The notes beneath the pieces are model-generated. The model did not search any database, was not told the DNA's origin, and saw only the letters and a program-made list of their open reading frames with translations. The translations under genes and the position numbers were made by a program. From Callipepla californica brunnescens (lineage: Eukaryota; Chordata; Aves; Galliformes; Odontophoridae), in assembly GCA_023055505.1 (NCBI GenBank), contig JALIRH010000003.1, positions 434,001 through 498,000 on the forward strand: a DNA stretch of 64,000 nucleotides. The letters are read 5' to 3'. Of the stretch, positions 27,611 through 41,517 are shown one piece after another; position 1 is the first letter of the stretch; each line of letters begins with the position of its first letter.

Positions 27611-28452
27611 CAAATTATATATAATAAGAAATCAAATACACTGTATTATTTTTAAGATAACGGTTGCTGTCCCTAAGCCTGCTTGGATATGAACTCAAGG
27701 GTTTCTGACATACATCTTTACAATAGGTTTTAACTTCTGTGAGTATTGATTCAGTTTTTCAGAATGGCAAGTAATGACAAAAACTGAATTAAGATGATTA
27801 GAGGAGAAAGAAAAGAGATTTGTTAATCAGAAACTCATGTGTGGAGACGGGATATATTTTCTGGTTTTGAATGCAATTCTTTCTTATTGATGCTGAAAAA
27901 ATGCAAGACTTATACCACATTTAGTTAGCTGCCAGTGGTGGGAACTGTCATCTTGATTTACCAAGTGATTGTGCTTTTCTAGGAAGGAGAGCAGCATACA
28001 ATGTTTTCAAACTGAAAATCAAAAAATCACTTGAAAAGAAAAAAATAAACTTTTGTGTCACTCTGTTACAAAAATGATTATATTCAAGTACTACACATTC
28101 AAAACTGCTCCACCTACTGGGACTATGAAAAAAAAATCAAAACAAATTTTGCTATTTCTTCTAAATAAGAGATGTCTGGAATAAAGTGGATACGAAGAGT
28201 GAAATTTAGATGGCATGAGAATTCACTACAGCGTTTTGTTCTATTATCATGAAACCAAACACAATATTCTAACTATTTTATCTAACAGTTATACTCCTTG
28301 GATGTTCTAAGTGCACAAGTACCAAAACATAAATGTTTTTAAGTATTAAAATGCAGACAATACAGGCTGTATAAACATTATGTATGTGGTCCTGTAAACA
28401 ACCACATTTAGGATAAAATTTATACAGTTGAACAGCCCTGGGCAGGACGTCA

Positions 28453-28516
28453 TTGTAAATAAATATTTAATATATTTATTGTAAATGAAATTTATTTATT
28501 GTAATTAAATATTTAA
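28453..28516. repeat. AT-rich imperfect direct repeats
   Basis: Copies of AAATATTTAAT and TTTATTGTAA recur within about 65 bases, an imperfect local duplication. Confidence 0.6.
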
Positions 28517-31500
28517 TGGCTAGTGGTAACAGTTTTCTACTGTTATCAGAAGTCATGCTAAATGTCTGAGGCCTATTCCTGGTTGTACTGTGGACACTGT
28601 TGTCATGCTCATATTACTGATGATGCATAATATATGTGAAATCAAATATGTAAGTTGTCTAAAAGTTAGAATGTAACATAACTGCCTTTCATTTGACATA
28701 AAATCTGCGATGAAATACTTATATTCTTTACAATTACATACCATATTTAACAAGATCACTGTAATGAATACCGTCCTGCTGCTCTTTTATGCCATGAAGG
28801 AAGAAAAATCATTATCACATAAACATATATATGTTCAATGTAACACATATGTAAAAGAGAAAATGACTGAGAAAAAATGATCTAATTTTTTTTTCTGAAA
28901 AGGTTCATAGAGTAGAAAAAACAGATTTATATAGTATGTCAAAAAAATGCAAAATCAATGTATCTGCCATGGCTTATAGGGTAGTATTAAACGAGCTTGC
29001 TCTTGGACAATGTTTTTGTAATTTACTAATATGTCATGGCATCCAATCGAAAACTAGTTCCAACACAGTTCATCACTGAGTCAAAAACCTGTGTGGTCCC
29101 TTCATAGGAAACAACAGCTTTCTGTCCAGTTCTATCCCTAACCAATCCAGTTAGAAGGAAAATAATCTGTTACAGTCAGTTTACATGAAAGATGTTACAA
29201 TAAGAACAAGGAGATCAACCAGCTTTTCCTTTTAGATAGAATATAAGGAGAAACATGGGGATAAAACAAGCACTGAAAGATGCAACCTCCTTCACTGCAC
29301 GTGCCATGGTTTTATTGGTATTCCACATCATAACATCATGTAGTACACTGGGAGTTGAAGAGTTAATGCTCCAGTTCTGTGGATCATCAATAGTTCTGGG
29401 TATACCAGTGAAAGAAGAGAAGAACAATGCACCCCAGATGACTTGCACTGCTTTGCGTTTTATCATTTGGCTACTCAGAGGGAAAGATAAAAACTGTTCA
29501 TGTGTCAAGAGACGCCTCCCTCTTTTCCACTTTTGGCTCATCACACTAGTGTGTGTGCTCCACAGCTGTCTTGCCTTCAGCATTAGAGTAAGGCCTTCGC
29601 TTTTTGGACACACTTTCTCACATCTTATTTGATTTATTTGCTTCAATTCCAATAATATTGTGTTATTTTGCATTCCAATACCTTATTTAGTAAATTAGCT
29701 TTACTCAGATCATTGATGCTGTTTTGTTTTTAGACCCATCTCCTTACCCTTTCCTTCTTCCCTTTTCCTTTTCCTGGGGCAGGGTTCCATGGGTCCCCCC
29801 TCCCCATTAGTCATGGAACCAGGCTGAACCAGCCTGTAAACCACTGACAGCATGGTATGAACAGAAATTACAAAGTATTTGCTTAATACATAAGAATATT
29901 AGCCAGATAATCAGGCAAGAGTAGCAGCGAATCACAAAAAGTTCTGAACCTGTTGGATCTAACCAACATAGTTAGTTCTAAATCCATAACCAAGGCAGAC
30001 ATCCTTTTTTCAAAATACAAAATAACACATTTGATTAAAAAAAAATTGTGCTGATTCCTACTTTAGTAAAGGAAATAACAAAAATCTCTACTAAGTACCT
30101 ACCATTGAATTTCATCTTGATTTTTGTTTTAATGTCTGCAGCTAACTTTTAGATAAGAGGAGATGGTCTTCATGTACCTCAGGGAACACCGGCCTACCAG
30201 TCACAATTCATTAACACTTTCCCTTCAATAATACTCAAGAAGCACCATAACTCAGCAATGATTAAGATTACTACTACCACTGCTAAACATTTTTTCTCAG
30301 AAAAAATGACTGGCTCAGTGCAAGACAGTTAAAAATGTAAATGAATCTGAATGTTGCCTGCAAACCTGAAACAGGTTAAACACCTCAAGAATAGGTTTAC
30401 TGAAAGACAGAAAAAGATAAGAGAAGAATACCTGCATCACTTATTACTGACTGTATAATTCTAAAATGACTGCAGGCTAGTTGCCACGTGCCACTTTCTT
30501 GTTTATGAAAACAAATTATCAAGACCCAACCACAATGAAAAAGAATCAACACATTTGATCTCTCAAAGCACTACCAGATGACCAAATGAAAAGATAAATT
30601 AAAGATAGAGAAAAGAATGGATACTAGGGAAGATTATGAATGTTGTTGACTACTAAATGGAAACAAATCTTAGCATCAAATGACTTTTTTGAGAAACTCA
30701 TCAGTAGTGGGAACAGAATGACTCAAAACTATGTTTTCATGTGACAGTTCATTCCTATGCAATCCATAATTCTCTCATTAGCATTACAGGATAACAATCT
30801 GAAACTCAAAATCTCTTAATCACACTCAGATTAAAGCCTTTAATGTGATCATAATTTTCTGAATTCTTGAATGCAATTTTATTTTTTTTCCTGGATTTGT
30901 TTTAAACAAACTGTTGCTCCTGTTCAACGTACACTCTGACAATTAAGGAAAAAAAAAATTCACAATGTTTGGATTTTCTTTGCTACAGTTGGACACTCCT
31001 GCCTTCTACTGTATATGATATATACATTATACCAACTGGTAAATGTCTAAACGTTTGCAAGATTATGAGCAATGCCATATATCATATCCACAAAATCCTG
31101 CAACTGTACTTGAGAAATTCTTTGGAGAGTTATTTTTAAACAATACAATTCAAAATTCAAAACTTTGAAACTGAATGATAATCGGAATAATCACAATCAT
31201 AACCATGTTTTGCAACAAGAAGCCTTTTTCACTATAACTATAGCTTTCAGTTCCAGCATCATTAAGAGATTCTTCAAATTACTTTTTAAATACCCTTTTC
31301 CCCCAGGATTTTCACTTATACCTAATTAGACTACTTACCCCATGCCATGTAATTCCCCATTGCCAAAACTGCTAAATGCTTCAATGAGAAGGAGGAGGGC
31401 ACCAGTGGAGCAAGGCAGATGTAATGTCATTGGTTAACAATAGAGGTGTGAAGCAACTGCCGTAATTATAAAACTCATTAATTCACAGTGTTTAGTGGAA

Positions 31501-32952
31501 AAAAAAAATCCTTGGCAATAACTCTGCTGAAACGGCAATTCTTTTCAGCACAACATCAAATTGAAAAAAAAACCTTTCAATTTACACCTTTAACAAGTAC
31601 GAACAGTAATTCCAGTAGTAATTATGAAAATCAACATCTGCATAAAAAGGAAAAACTGTCAGCTATAACGGCATCCAGTATTCACACATGCCTGTCATCT
31701 TTCAAATTGACACATTTGGCATGCTTGACCCCTATCTGATTTTTAGTTTCATTCCTCTAAGATTGTAAATAGACAATTCAAAAGATTACTTTTCCAGATA
31801 AACAAAACAAAAACCAACAAACAATAATGTAGAAAGAACTAATACATTCTGCACTTTACAATTTCTACCCAACACTAGGGTCTTGGGTTTTGTCTGCAAT
31901 ATTAGCTATTTTTCTTTGTGCTTCATAGATGTAAACTTCTTACATGGATGAGGAGCCCTGGCATAAGACAGACATTGCTAAGATCTGCTTGCATCATTCA
32001 TCTTCTCTATGCTGCTCATTAGCTTACACAGTGTCATGAAACATCCCTCCATATCTGCCAATTTTATTCTCAAGCTTCTCTCTCCAAATATTTACGGAAA
32101 AAAAAAGTTTCTACGTGTAGACAATTTTCTCTAGAGAGAAAACGATACTTTAAATAAAGACAGCAGCTGGAGTAAAGCCCTTTTACATTAAATACTGAAT
32201 ATTATATTATTCAACTTGTGATCCTTGTGGATATTTCTTTTTAGAATTTCAGTTATTTTACATACAGAATATAAAAGAGTCATGGAAGACTACCATTCTG
32301 AATTGAGAATACACTGCATGTTATTTCATAGAATTTACAATGTTTTCTGACAACAGAAGAACAGATACTGCAGGGTCAGTGACAGTAACTCCCTATTTAG
32401 GCTGTCTAACACTTTCCATTACAAAAGATTATTGTGGCCTTTATTTCTGAGCTGTAACACTCCGAATGTTTGCAGCAGGTGATTTAAATTTGTCAGGAAG
32501 AAATCTTTGTACTAGAAAAGTGGCTTTCCTGGTGTCATAAAATGCTGATTGGGTTTTTTATGATGTAAACTGTTGAATAGCACTATTTTTATTTTTCTCT
32601 GCTTCTATTTCTCTTCCGAAAAGTTTTGGCAGTGTGTCAAAACAATAAATATAGAAGTAACAAACATGAATGGGACTCCTGACTTTGAGGTCAACATTTG
32701 GAAATATGGTAATTAAAGAATTCGGGCCACTAGTATAAAATATAACGCAGAGACTTTAATCATCTATGGTTTTCCATGGTAGTGTTGTGGTACTTCTTCC
32801 TTCAAAATATGTGCTTGAAATAGAAGATTTTCTAACTATAAAAGAATAAATTTTTAAAAATATGTAAAATGTATAAAAAAATGTTTTACCTGTCATCATG
32901 TGTAGTCATTTATTACTATAATACATATGTCATTTACGATGACATATAATAC

Positions 32953-32976
32953 TATCACACTATACTATACTATACT
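32953..32976. repeat. CTATA pentamer repeat
   Basis: About four CTATA units in tandem. Confidence 0.8.
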
Positions 32977-33400
32977 CTGTACCTCTGAATTTGTACCCTG
33001 AGACCTTTTGCCTCGCATTGCACTTCATTACAAAGAGTTACCAGAATAACCATTTGAGCTGGCACATTGCAGAGAAATACTTCAGGAAATGTGAGGTGCT
33101 TGGGAAACTGTAAGGAAAGCATTTGGGGATATGGATCTTCTTCAAACGTCTCCAAATTTATAAAAAGCTGCTCTATCTTCCAGGTTGCCCCAGAGCAAAG
33201 TTACGGCTCTGGTACAAATAAGGGATGATGATACACAGTTATTACTCTGGGATTTCAGCACCCTTCCTAACTTAAAACAAACAAATACTGGATTTGTGCA
33301 TATTCTGAAGATTACAAATGGAAAGAAAAGAAACAGACAACTCATTCAACTAAGCACATGAAACATCAAAAATGATTCAGTTATATTACTCAATACAATG

Positions 33401-33416
33401 ACAACAACAACAACAA
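33401..33416. repeat. Short CAA repeat
   Basis: Five CAA units about 125 bases from exon J. Confidence 0.75.
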
Positions 33417-33539
33417 AAGAAATTACAAATCACGGAAGAAAGGCTTTTCTTAATTTTAGGATGTTTCTTCATATACTTGTAAATATCTTTAAGAGTCATG
33501 AACTACATAGGCATAAATTAAGAAAATATCATCACTTAC

Positions 33540-33674
33540 AGTCAGAATTAAGAGCAATTCTTCAACACTGCTTTCAGGTTTCAGCTGATCTTTGAACATC
33601 CCAATAGTTGGATGCTTCAGATAGTAATAGGAAGCAATGCGGCCATATGTCAGAGGTTCAATACTGCGGTTATC
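33540..33674 (-). CDS. ASCC3: ASCC3 exon J: start of Sec63-homology region
   Basis: This 135-base exon is in phase 0 at both ends and encodes 45 codons (residues 403-447). The peptide opens DNRSIEPLTYGRIASYYYLK, where PLTYGRIASYYYL is the conserved opening of the Sec63/helical-bundle region in ASCC3 and Brr2, and ends VEELLLILT. The acceptor is CTAACAG. The donor ACT|GTAAGT lacks G at the last exon base but is perfect from +1 to +6. The next intron is the longest in the window (17.8 kb). Confidence 0.95.
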
Positions 33675-33922
33675 CTGTTAGAAGAGTAATCAAATATATG
33701 TATTTCTTACACAGTTCAATGTGCACAGTAAGATATTTTAAGACTACTTTAGGAGAGTATGGTAAAAATGGTTTAGCATCATAACTTAGCAGTCAACCTG
33801 ATTAAGCTGACTTTTCAATTCAGTCTTAGAAATAGCTCCAGAGAGAAACCTTCAAATAAGGAACGCATGAAATTGTTCCCAATTTCTAGGAGCATGTATC
33901 TTAGTACACATATTGGTCTTAC
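33675..33922 (-). other. ASCC3 intron I-J (248 bases)
   Basis: Short intron with GTAAGA donor and TAACAG acceptor. Nothing was seen inside it. Confidence 0.9.
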
Positions 33923-34034
33923 CTCCCCAATTTCAATACAGTAGGAACATTCCAAATCAAAGAGGGATTTCTCAACAAGGCTTGAGAGGTATTTGTTCAT
34001 AGTGTCATGGCTCACATTGTCCAAGTTATAGTAA
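33923..34034 (-). CDS. ASCC3: ASCC3 exon I: end of winged helix
   Basis: This 112-base exon begins with one base completing Thr 365 and encodes 37 codons (residues 366-402), ending in phase 0. It opens YYNLDNVSHDTMNKYLSSLV, which corresponds to the NPxYYNL..VSH pattern of the family, and ends ECSYCIEIGE. The acceptor is CTTCCAG and the donor GGGGAG|GTAAGA. Only 248 bases separate it from exon J. Confidence 0.95.
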
Positions 34035-37000
34035 CTGGAAGAATTGAAAACAGATGCATCATGCAAGTACTTATATCACACTGAAAATTTTAAACAATAA
34101 CATATTGTAGGAAAAACAAGGCTGTTATAATACATACACACACTTGGAACAACAAACATGCACATTAAACAATTACATACAGAACTATTCCCTGATACAG
34201 TCTAACAAGAAATTCATGGTTCTTATATGGATTGTGTGAATAACCAAAATAATAGTAACATGTACATACAGAAAAATGGTTATTTATCTGTTTGTTAGTA
34301 GGAAGGTTGATATAAACAGAACTGGATTGGCTACATTTTATTAGTGGGAAGATCTTCCTCATTGCATAAATATAATTTACTGATTATATAAGTTTGAAAA
34401 CAAATAAGCAAACAGTTTAAAGAAATAAGAAGACAACCCGCCCAGGATAGCAAATGTTCTTACATTCTAGAACTCTGAAAATAAAAGCTGGACATACAGT
34501 GACAGCTCTTGAAAAAGTAAACTTACACAAATCCAAATGTTAATATTTGTTTTATATTTCTGGTTATTTTATTATCAAAGTTAAAATCACTTAATAACTA
34601 ATACTATGAATTGAGTATTTGTCAATGTGTTTATTTCACATATTCTTTTGCAAGTAGAAAACATTTGGGTAAACTATATGTACTAACAGTGTTTCTTTGC
34701 TATCTGTATTAAGGAAAAAAGTTTATAAAGCATGTTAAAACATTTGAAGTGTGTAAGAAAGATAAAGTGACTCAAGTCAGTGCACCTTAATGGTAGAACT
34801 TAAGATATATTGTAAGATTCTTACTCACACAAACTAGCACAATTTCAGGGAGAACTTGTACCCTGGAATCCACAGATAAAAATGTAACAAAACCTTGAGG
34901 GTTAGATTCAACAAAAGCATAAATTTTGAAAGCAACTTTTATACTCAAACTGAAACTGAGCACACAGAAAGTTTCAAAATACTGAATTTAAGAAATATAA
35001 GCACATTCTGCAACTTCAAATATGAAGAAAAAACCAAAACCAAAAACAAAACAATGGTCTACTGGGTTATTAAAAAGCTCCGTTCATTTAATTCTGGAAA
35101 TTACTGTCACTCATACAGATGACTGAGATTGCTGCAATACTGAAAGATGCTCCTTTGTTCCTACTGGCTGCTTTACTAAATGTCCTACTGTTTCCACTGT
35201 GCACTCAGCATCCCCACTGGAAACGATGCCACATGCTGTAATGAAGATTAGGTTCTTTCAGTGTTATTTTGTGCAGGTGTACAACAGGCTGTATAACAGC
35301 GTGTTGAGATTAATTTCAGCTGATTTTACATAGTTACATCTAAACCTGAGTTAGTCTTTTTAACTTTCCTTACTGTCAGTGGAGACAAGCATGCATTTAG
35401 AGAATGCTATTCATTTGAGGTATTTCAGATTTCTGTTGTAGGATAAGGAGAAATGTGACCACTGACTGAAAAAGGGAGTTTAGATAATCAATTCAGTGGT
35501 TGATGCTGTATTTGGGGCAGAAGAATCCCATTCCTTGATTTAAGCTCTACTCTCCTTACTGTAATGCTGCTTTTAGCAAATTTCAAAAGATGGACCTGTT
35601 ATTTAAGTATCAGAAGCACCCTTCCATGACTATTTTTTAATATAATCTAGTAAGCAATATTATTTTCTTAAACAGACTTTAACATTTCTTTACCTAATTT
35701 TGGAATAGCACTAGCATAACTTAAAAAAAGATGTATGCTAAATAGCAATACAGTTATTTCTGTTTTTTTATTTTTTTTTTTTCTCCTTTGTTGTTAATTG
35801 TAAATTACAGGGTTAATTCACTGAATGTTCACTTACAATTGAATAAAGTTGGAGTAAAACATTATTACCATGAAAAAAAAGATTAAAAATCTGTTCTGCA
35901 GAGACAGTCAGTTACATGAGACAGCAAATTCTACATCTGGCTGTGGAGTACTGATATTCAGCTCCATGGTATTTTATATCAGTTCATGATAAGATGATCT
36001 TAAATATTTAAATCACAGCTGCTGTTCAAAACAAAACAAAAAAGTAACTACGTTGACTAAGAACTTTTATATGATAAACAACCACACATTATTGACCTTA
36101 TGCAAGGAAAACTAATTTGCAGCAAAAGTAATTATTTTCAGCAACTTAATTTTCATTAAAGTCATGGATTCTACTGAAGTAAAACAGCAATGACATAAAA
36201 AGGTCACCTTTTCCCAGTGACATTTTGGCAAAAAAACATAATTTCTGCTTATTTGTAGAAATTACTCTGTATCATTTTGTTTACCTTCTGAAAACAATCC
36301 AAGCAAATTAACTACATACATTGTTTATGGGTGTAAAAAGATTTTCTATTTTATAGATGTAAACCACTGAAGATTCATTGGTACTTTTCTCCAAATTGAA
36401 TCTAGCACTACTTAAATGTCTAATTAAGGCACTTTGTTGTCGTGTTATTATGGACTTTCACTGTACTATTTCAGCAGTATTATTTGCAGTATTAGAACAC
36501 TGATGATGAATACTGACAAAATTAGGGAAGAGGGACATAAGCAATACAATGAAATTATTTTTTAAGACTGTAATTCAATCTTAACTTGAATTACAATCAA
36601 AAACTGACACTAATTCAAGGAGATTTCATCTTGCAGTTTTATTTTCAATATCATGCTCTGAAGACTTAATGATAGAATGCATTATAAAGCCATTTAAAAG
36701 TATACAAATTTAAAATTTGCAGATTTTCAGTAAATTATTGTCAGAGATGTAAATATCTAGCTGCCTAGTGCAAACAAAACAATGTGAAGAAAAATCTTAA
36801 ATTATTTGTGATCTTGAATGATGTGGTACCACTGTGTTTTAATTACTATCCGTAACAGGGTAAATATATTTTTGAGCACATCCACAGGAGCTTCTTGATC
36901 ATTCAACACAATTTCCCTTAATAAAAGAGCAGAGCCATTCATTTAGAAAAACTATGTTAAAATCATTAGCAAAAAGAGAGGTTTTGTGTAGACATAAGAT

Positions 37001-39146
37001 GGCATTTTGAATGCACTGCCATAAAAGCAAGTAGAATTTTACATGTTGGTATGCTCCAAGCATAAAAACTGCTTTGTATGTAAGTTCCTCTAGGAAGCTA
37101 TATTACCTAACTATTTAATTACAGATAAAGAATAAAAACAATGCAGTTTCATGCTCACTGCATTGAATCATCTAGTCATTATTTTCCCTTTGCTATAAAC
37201 AGACAGCCTACCTTTTTATCAGCACACCATTTCATTTATTTCACAGTGAAGCCCAGTTTCACAATAATTGACTTGTCAGAAGCTCTAATTTATGAGGCTG
37301 GGCTCTGTAAGCCTTCTCCTATATTGGACTCAACCTGCACACAAGCAGGGTTGAATATTTACAATGCTGTTAACAGGTGCTGAGTTGTTTAATGATTCTA
37401 ATAGCCAGAAGCGTACTGAGAAAGCCAGCGGGATCACAATTACAGGCTGTTTGAACACAACAATTACTCGTCCCCTGAGAGGTGTGAAAGTCAAAGGCAG
37501 TTTTATCCTAACAACATCTAGCACATGGGCTAGACAGGCTAACTTCCATTAGTAGTCCATTGGGAAAAAGCAATAACAAACCCCTAGGTATCATAAGAAT
37601 TTACAAAGTATGTAAAATTTAAACAATCAAAAACTCCTATAAAATAATATATTTAAAAATCCCAAACCTTGTAAAGCTTAGTAAGAACAACAAACCATGA
37701 AACATAAACTTATTTCTCTAACCTAAGGGAGTGTGGAATTTCATCAGCTGAAAAAGATAGAGAGACATGCAGGAACATAAAATGTAGATGAAGTTACACA
37801 AAACATTTAGGATTTAATGTGAATAGTGGCAATCATTTCCTGTTTAGCTTATGTAAACCTGACCTGAGATCTCTCTGGGAAATTTTTCATCGGCCTTGAA
37901 ATGATCCTGCTATAACTGTCAATGCTGTGAAGTCATTTGTTACAGCACCATGTTTTTTATGTTCAGATTATACGGTAATAATAGGGACACACATAATGAA
38001 AATCAGTGGCAGAGTCAGACAAAAATATTAAAAAAAGAAACTCGCTAGTTGGAAGGCCACTGGAAACAAAAGCATGAAAGACTGCATTCACTTGACTTCC
38101 AGAATGTGCACTTGCTGATGTTTTACAGTCCTGAAAGATGAATTTGATTATGAATAAGCATGGGAGAAGCACAGACAGTTGCTTTCAATTGGCAATATCT
38201 ATCTGTATTTTAACTGTACACATTAATTTATTACGTTCATACGTATGCCATGTATGAAGAATGCTTTGTCAGACACTCCTCTATCTTTAATTAGTTTTTA
38301 GTATTTCATTCGCATTACCTCTGGCAGGAGGTACCAACACATCAGTGCTTCCAATTAAAATATTTACAAGAGTCACCTTCCAAAAGTCATTTGTAAGATA
38401 AGAAACCACAGTTAACAGGTACATGCAAATTTGCTTACATATTGATTGAGAATTTCTTTCTTCTACAATACATGCAGATAGATAATTTGTCCAGGAAAAT
38501 CATATCCAAGAGCACTAAGACAATTACGTGAATTCACTTTCAGAATGGGAAGATCTCCTGAGCCTTGTGTTCATACAGAACCAGAGCAGGCTGGGCAATT
38601 AGGATGTGGACCCATCAGTCCAAGGCTTCCCAGTCTGGGAGAATCCTAAGAACTTCATTTGCATGAAGTTTGGTAAAAGCCAACTACCTTCCTATAGTTT
38701 TCACATCACTGTGACTCCATTTAAAAGAACAAACTCTTGTTATGTCCATAATAGTGCTTACAGCTGTGTTATTTACAAAGGGAAGTACATACACATACAC
38801 AAAGGTCTAAGTGTTACTGTGAAAGGGAGAATCCAAGCTAAGAAATATCAGTTTAGCAACTCCAAATACGGACATAGCTAATTCTTACATTTACCTTCTG
38901 ATCTTATGTCCTTCGTAGCTGCTGCTAAACTTTTCCATTTTAGCATCTAAGTTAATTAAACTTTCATCAGTAACCCACCTTCTGATATAATTCCAAACAA
39001 GTTCTAAAAGTCTGTGCTATTTGTCCCTGTATTCTATACATATCATTCTACTCTGACTGACTGACTGGTTTCACTTTTATACCAAAAACTATTATGGAAC
39101 AATGTTAACCATCATTTTTCTTATGCTGTTTTATTCACACTAGAAG

Positions 39147-40413
39147 GGTTGCTCCAAAATTGGTGCCTCCTATTTCATTATGTTGTTACGTGACATCAGA
39201 GGAAAATACTGGTGGTATGGAAGTAGAAGTTGAACCTCCCCACCAAAACTCCATTACGCTTTGTTGTTGTGCAACTGATGGCAACACAGTGTATGAAGCA
39301 AAGATGTGGCATTGATTTTCTCCATGTGTAAAAAAAACTGCATCCATCAATCCTCACTGACAGTTGTTGAATGTTTATGGAGAACAAACAGTAGATGTCT
39401 GCACAGTGAGGTGGTGGGTACTGTGTTTCAGCAGTGGCGTCAGTGATGTGAGAGACAAGCCATGTTCTGAATGGCCACGCACAACTGTTTTATCAGAAAA
39501 TGAAGAGTGTCTCAATCCCTGCATCTACATGAATCAGCAGATTATGGCAAGGGAACTTCATACAGAAGTTCATACATGCATTAGAAATGATGGCATCAAC
39601 ACTGAAATATTGCAAAGTTTGAGCCAGTTGGTTCCCAAAAAATGCCCAAACAGGAGCTGAAAGAACACTGTATGCAAGTTTGTCTGGACCTATTGAAGCA
39701 ATACAAGGCTGAGGATGATAGTTTCCTGGATGGACACTTTCCATCATTATAGAGATGAGGTGTGGTGTCACCACTACTAGCCAGAATCAAAACAGCAGTC
39801 CATGGAGTGGTGACATATGTATTCCCCAGTGAAGAAAAAGTTCAAGATCTAACCCTCATCAGGTAAAATAACATGCACTGCCTTTTTGGGTAGGAAAGAG
39901 ATGATCCTTCTGGATTTCCTGAAACCCAGACAAATAATGAACTCTGATCGCAACATCACAATGCTGACTAAGCTGAAGGAGTGACCATCCAGAGTGAGGC
40001 TGGAGAAGACAGTCTTTCTACTGAAACAAAACAACACCAGGCTTCTTATCACTTATACCAAGTACCAATACTAAGGAATACATTGCCAATCTTGGCTGGA
40101 CTGTCATACCACGTAGTCCAGATTTGGTGCTTTCTGATTTCCTCTGTTTGAGCCAATGAAAAACAGATTGCATGGGCAATATTTTCCCAGCAACAGTGCC
40201 ATCATAACAGCTGTGAATATGTCAGTTCCACTGGTGCAGATTTCTATGAATGTGGCATACAGGCTCTTGTTCATTGCTAGTGAAAATGTACAGCTAATGT
40301 TAAGAAGTCATGTTTTGTGGCTAAGATTTGCTTTTTCAAACAGTATTGTTATGCTCCTCACACCTACTACAGTTTTCATGGAAATAAATAGGAGGTATTA
40401 ATTTTGGAACATC
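39147..40413 (+). mobile_element. Mariner (Tc1/mariner) DNA transposon relic, Galluhop/Mariner1_GG-like
   Basis: About 1.27 kb bounded by inverted terminal repeats. The left end (39149-39175, core GCTCCAAAATTGGTGCCTCC) pairs with the reverse complement of the right end (40388-40413, core GTTCCAAAATTAATACCTCC). The differences in the core are all transitions, as expected from old methylation decay. The interior encodes a broken mariner transposase on the plus strand. The length and ends fit the mariner family known in chicken as Galluhop; that name is from memory. The expected TA target duplication is not clear at the ends. It lies in ASCC3 intron H-I, antisense to the gene. Confidence 0.88.
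39293..40380 (+). pseudogene. Degenerate mariner transposase
   Basis: Fragments of a mariner transposase in order across several frames. An ATG at 39293 gives MKQRCGIDFLHV and then a stop. From 39364 the frame shifts to LNVYGEQTVDVCTVRWW, part of the N-terminal DNA-binding region. Near 39765 comes WCHHY, a stop, then PESKQQSMEW, a mariner hallmark. Near 39900 is ILLDFLKP followed by NSD. Near 40112-40142 is SPDLVLSDF, which carries the third catalytic Asp. The second catalytic Asp, normally in HDNARPH, sits where this copy reads QNNTRLL, so it appears to be Asn. Stops, frameshifts and this substitution make it clearly inactive. Confidence 0.88.
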
Positions 40414-41517
40414 GGAGAAAAGAAAATTTAAAGTGAAATATAAATGTATGATTGGAGATAACAGCATCAGTTTGAGATAATTTAATTATAGTTTATGATA
40501 CACTCTTTTGCTTAGGTAGTAAAAGACTGAGACAAAGTGAAAAACATTTATAATAATTGCCAGAATTAATATTTTTTTCATGTTCTCGGAAGGAATTTAC
40601 ATAGAAAACTAATTTAGCAAGTGTGTATATATAGATACATACACATATAAAAATACATAAAACCCCACAGATTTTAAGAGTGGTATGATGTATGTTCTCA
40701 GAACATCTAAAAATTAACATTCCAGATGAAAGCTGATTCTGCCCAGCTTTACATATGTTGTAAATTTCTATTTCCCTTTTACTGCATATGTATCTGGAAA
40801 ATATAACCTGGTTTACAGAAGATGTTTCCCGTAGCAATTTCTCTTTTGTAGAAGGTTGCAGATTATTATCTTTTATAAGGGTGAAAGAATGAAACAGTCA
40901 AGGAATTCCAGCCAAGGAAAGAAGATCTGCCTAAGTCTTCAGTCTGCTAGCTGTGATAGATGAGCCTCTCAAAATAACTCCTTTCAAAGAACAAGACTTA
41001 GTTGATCAGTCTTTAAACACGATCTTGACTAAGTAGAGAACATAAAGGTTTAAGTTGTATGCAGAGAGAACACATTATAGTTCTTGACTAAAATAGTACA
41101 GAAATTTAGACTTAAATTGCAAATTCAAAAATCATCTTTTGAATGTGAGCATGCACGTGGCTACTCAGCATTCCGCTGACTGAAACTAGCACTCAGCTAC
41201 TCCGCTGTCCCAAATCAACAGCTTAACTATTCCTCTTAACTATATAGATAAAAAACATTTCATGGATTGCAGGATACAGAGATTAATCAGATATGAAAAT
41301 TAAAAGTTTGATGAAAAAAAAGTGTTGGAACATGCAGTTTTTATTTTTTTTTTAACAACACTATTTTTAAAGGTGTTATTACAAGACTAACAAAGTATCT
41401 TGTGTGCTGCAAAAAAACATCTTAATTATTTACATCTTTAGAAGAAACCGGGCAACTTAGAGCAAAAGGGCGCGTTATACTTTGATCTTCATCTCAGTGT
41501 AAAAGTAGGTTGAATTG

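Larger units (their letters stand above)
15701..33539 (-). other. ASCC3 intron J-K (17839 bases)
   Basis: The longest intron in the window, with GTAAGT donor and a poly-T/CAG acceptor. It contains T-runs (18755-18773, 22003-22020), an 18-bp minisatellite (23631-23708), CAA/A-rich repeats (25171-25213, 27595-27610, 33401-33416), a GC-richer island (about 21580-21830) and a stretch open on both strands (29215-29673). No gene was recognised; alternative ASCC3 exons cannot be excluded from sequence alone. Confidence 0.85.

Noticed and set aside
39364..39774. Separate small genes in the plus- and minus-strand open frames here
   Set aside because: The plus-strand frame is a piece of the broken mariner transposase; the minus-strand one is its shadow.
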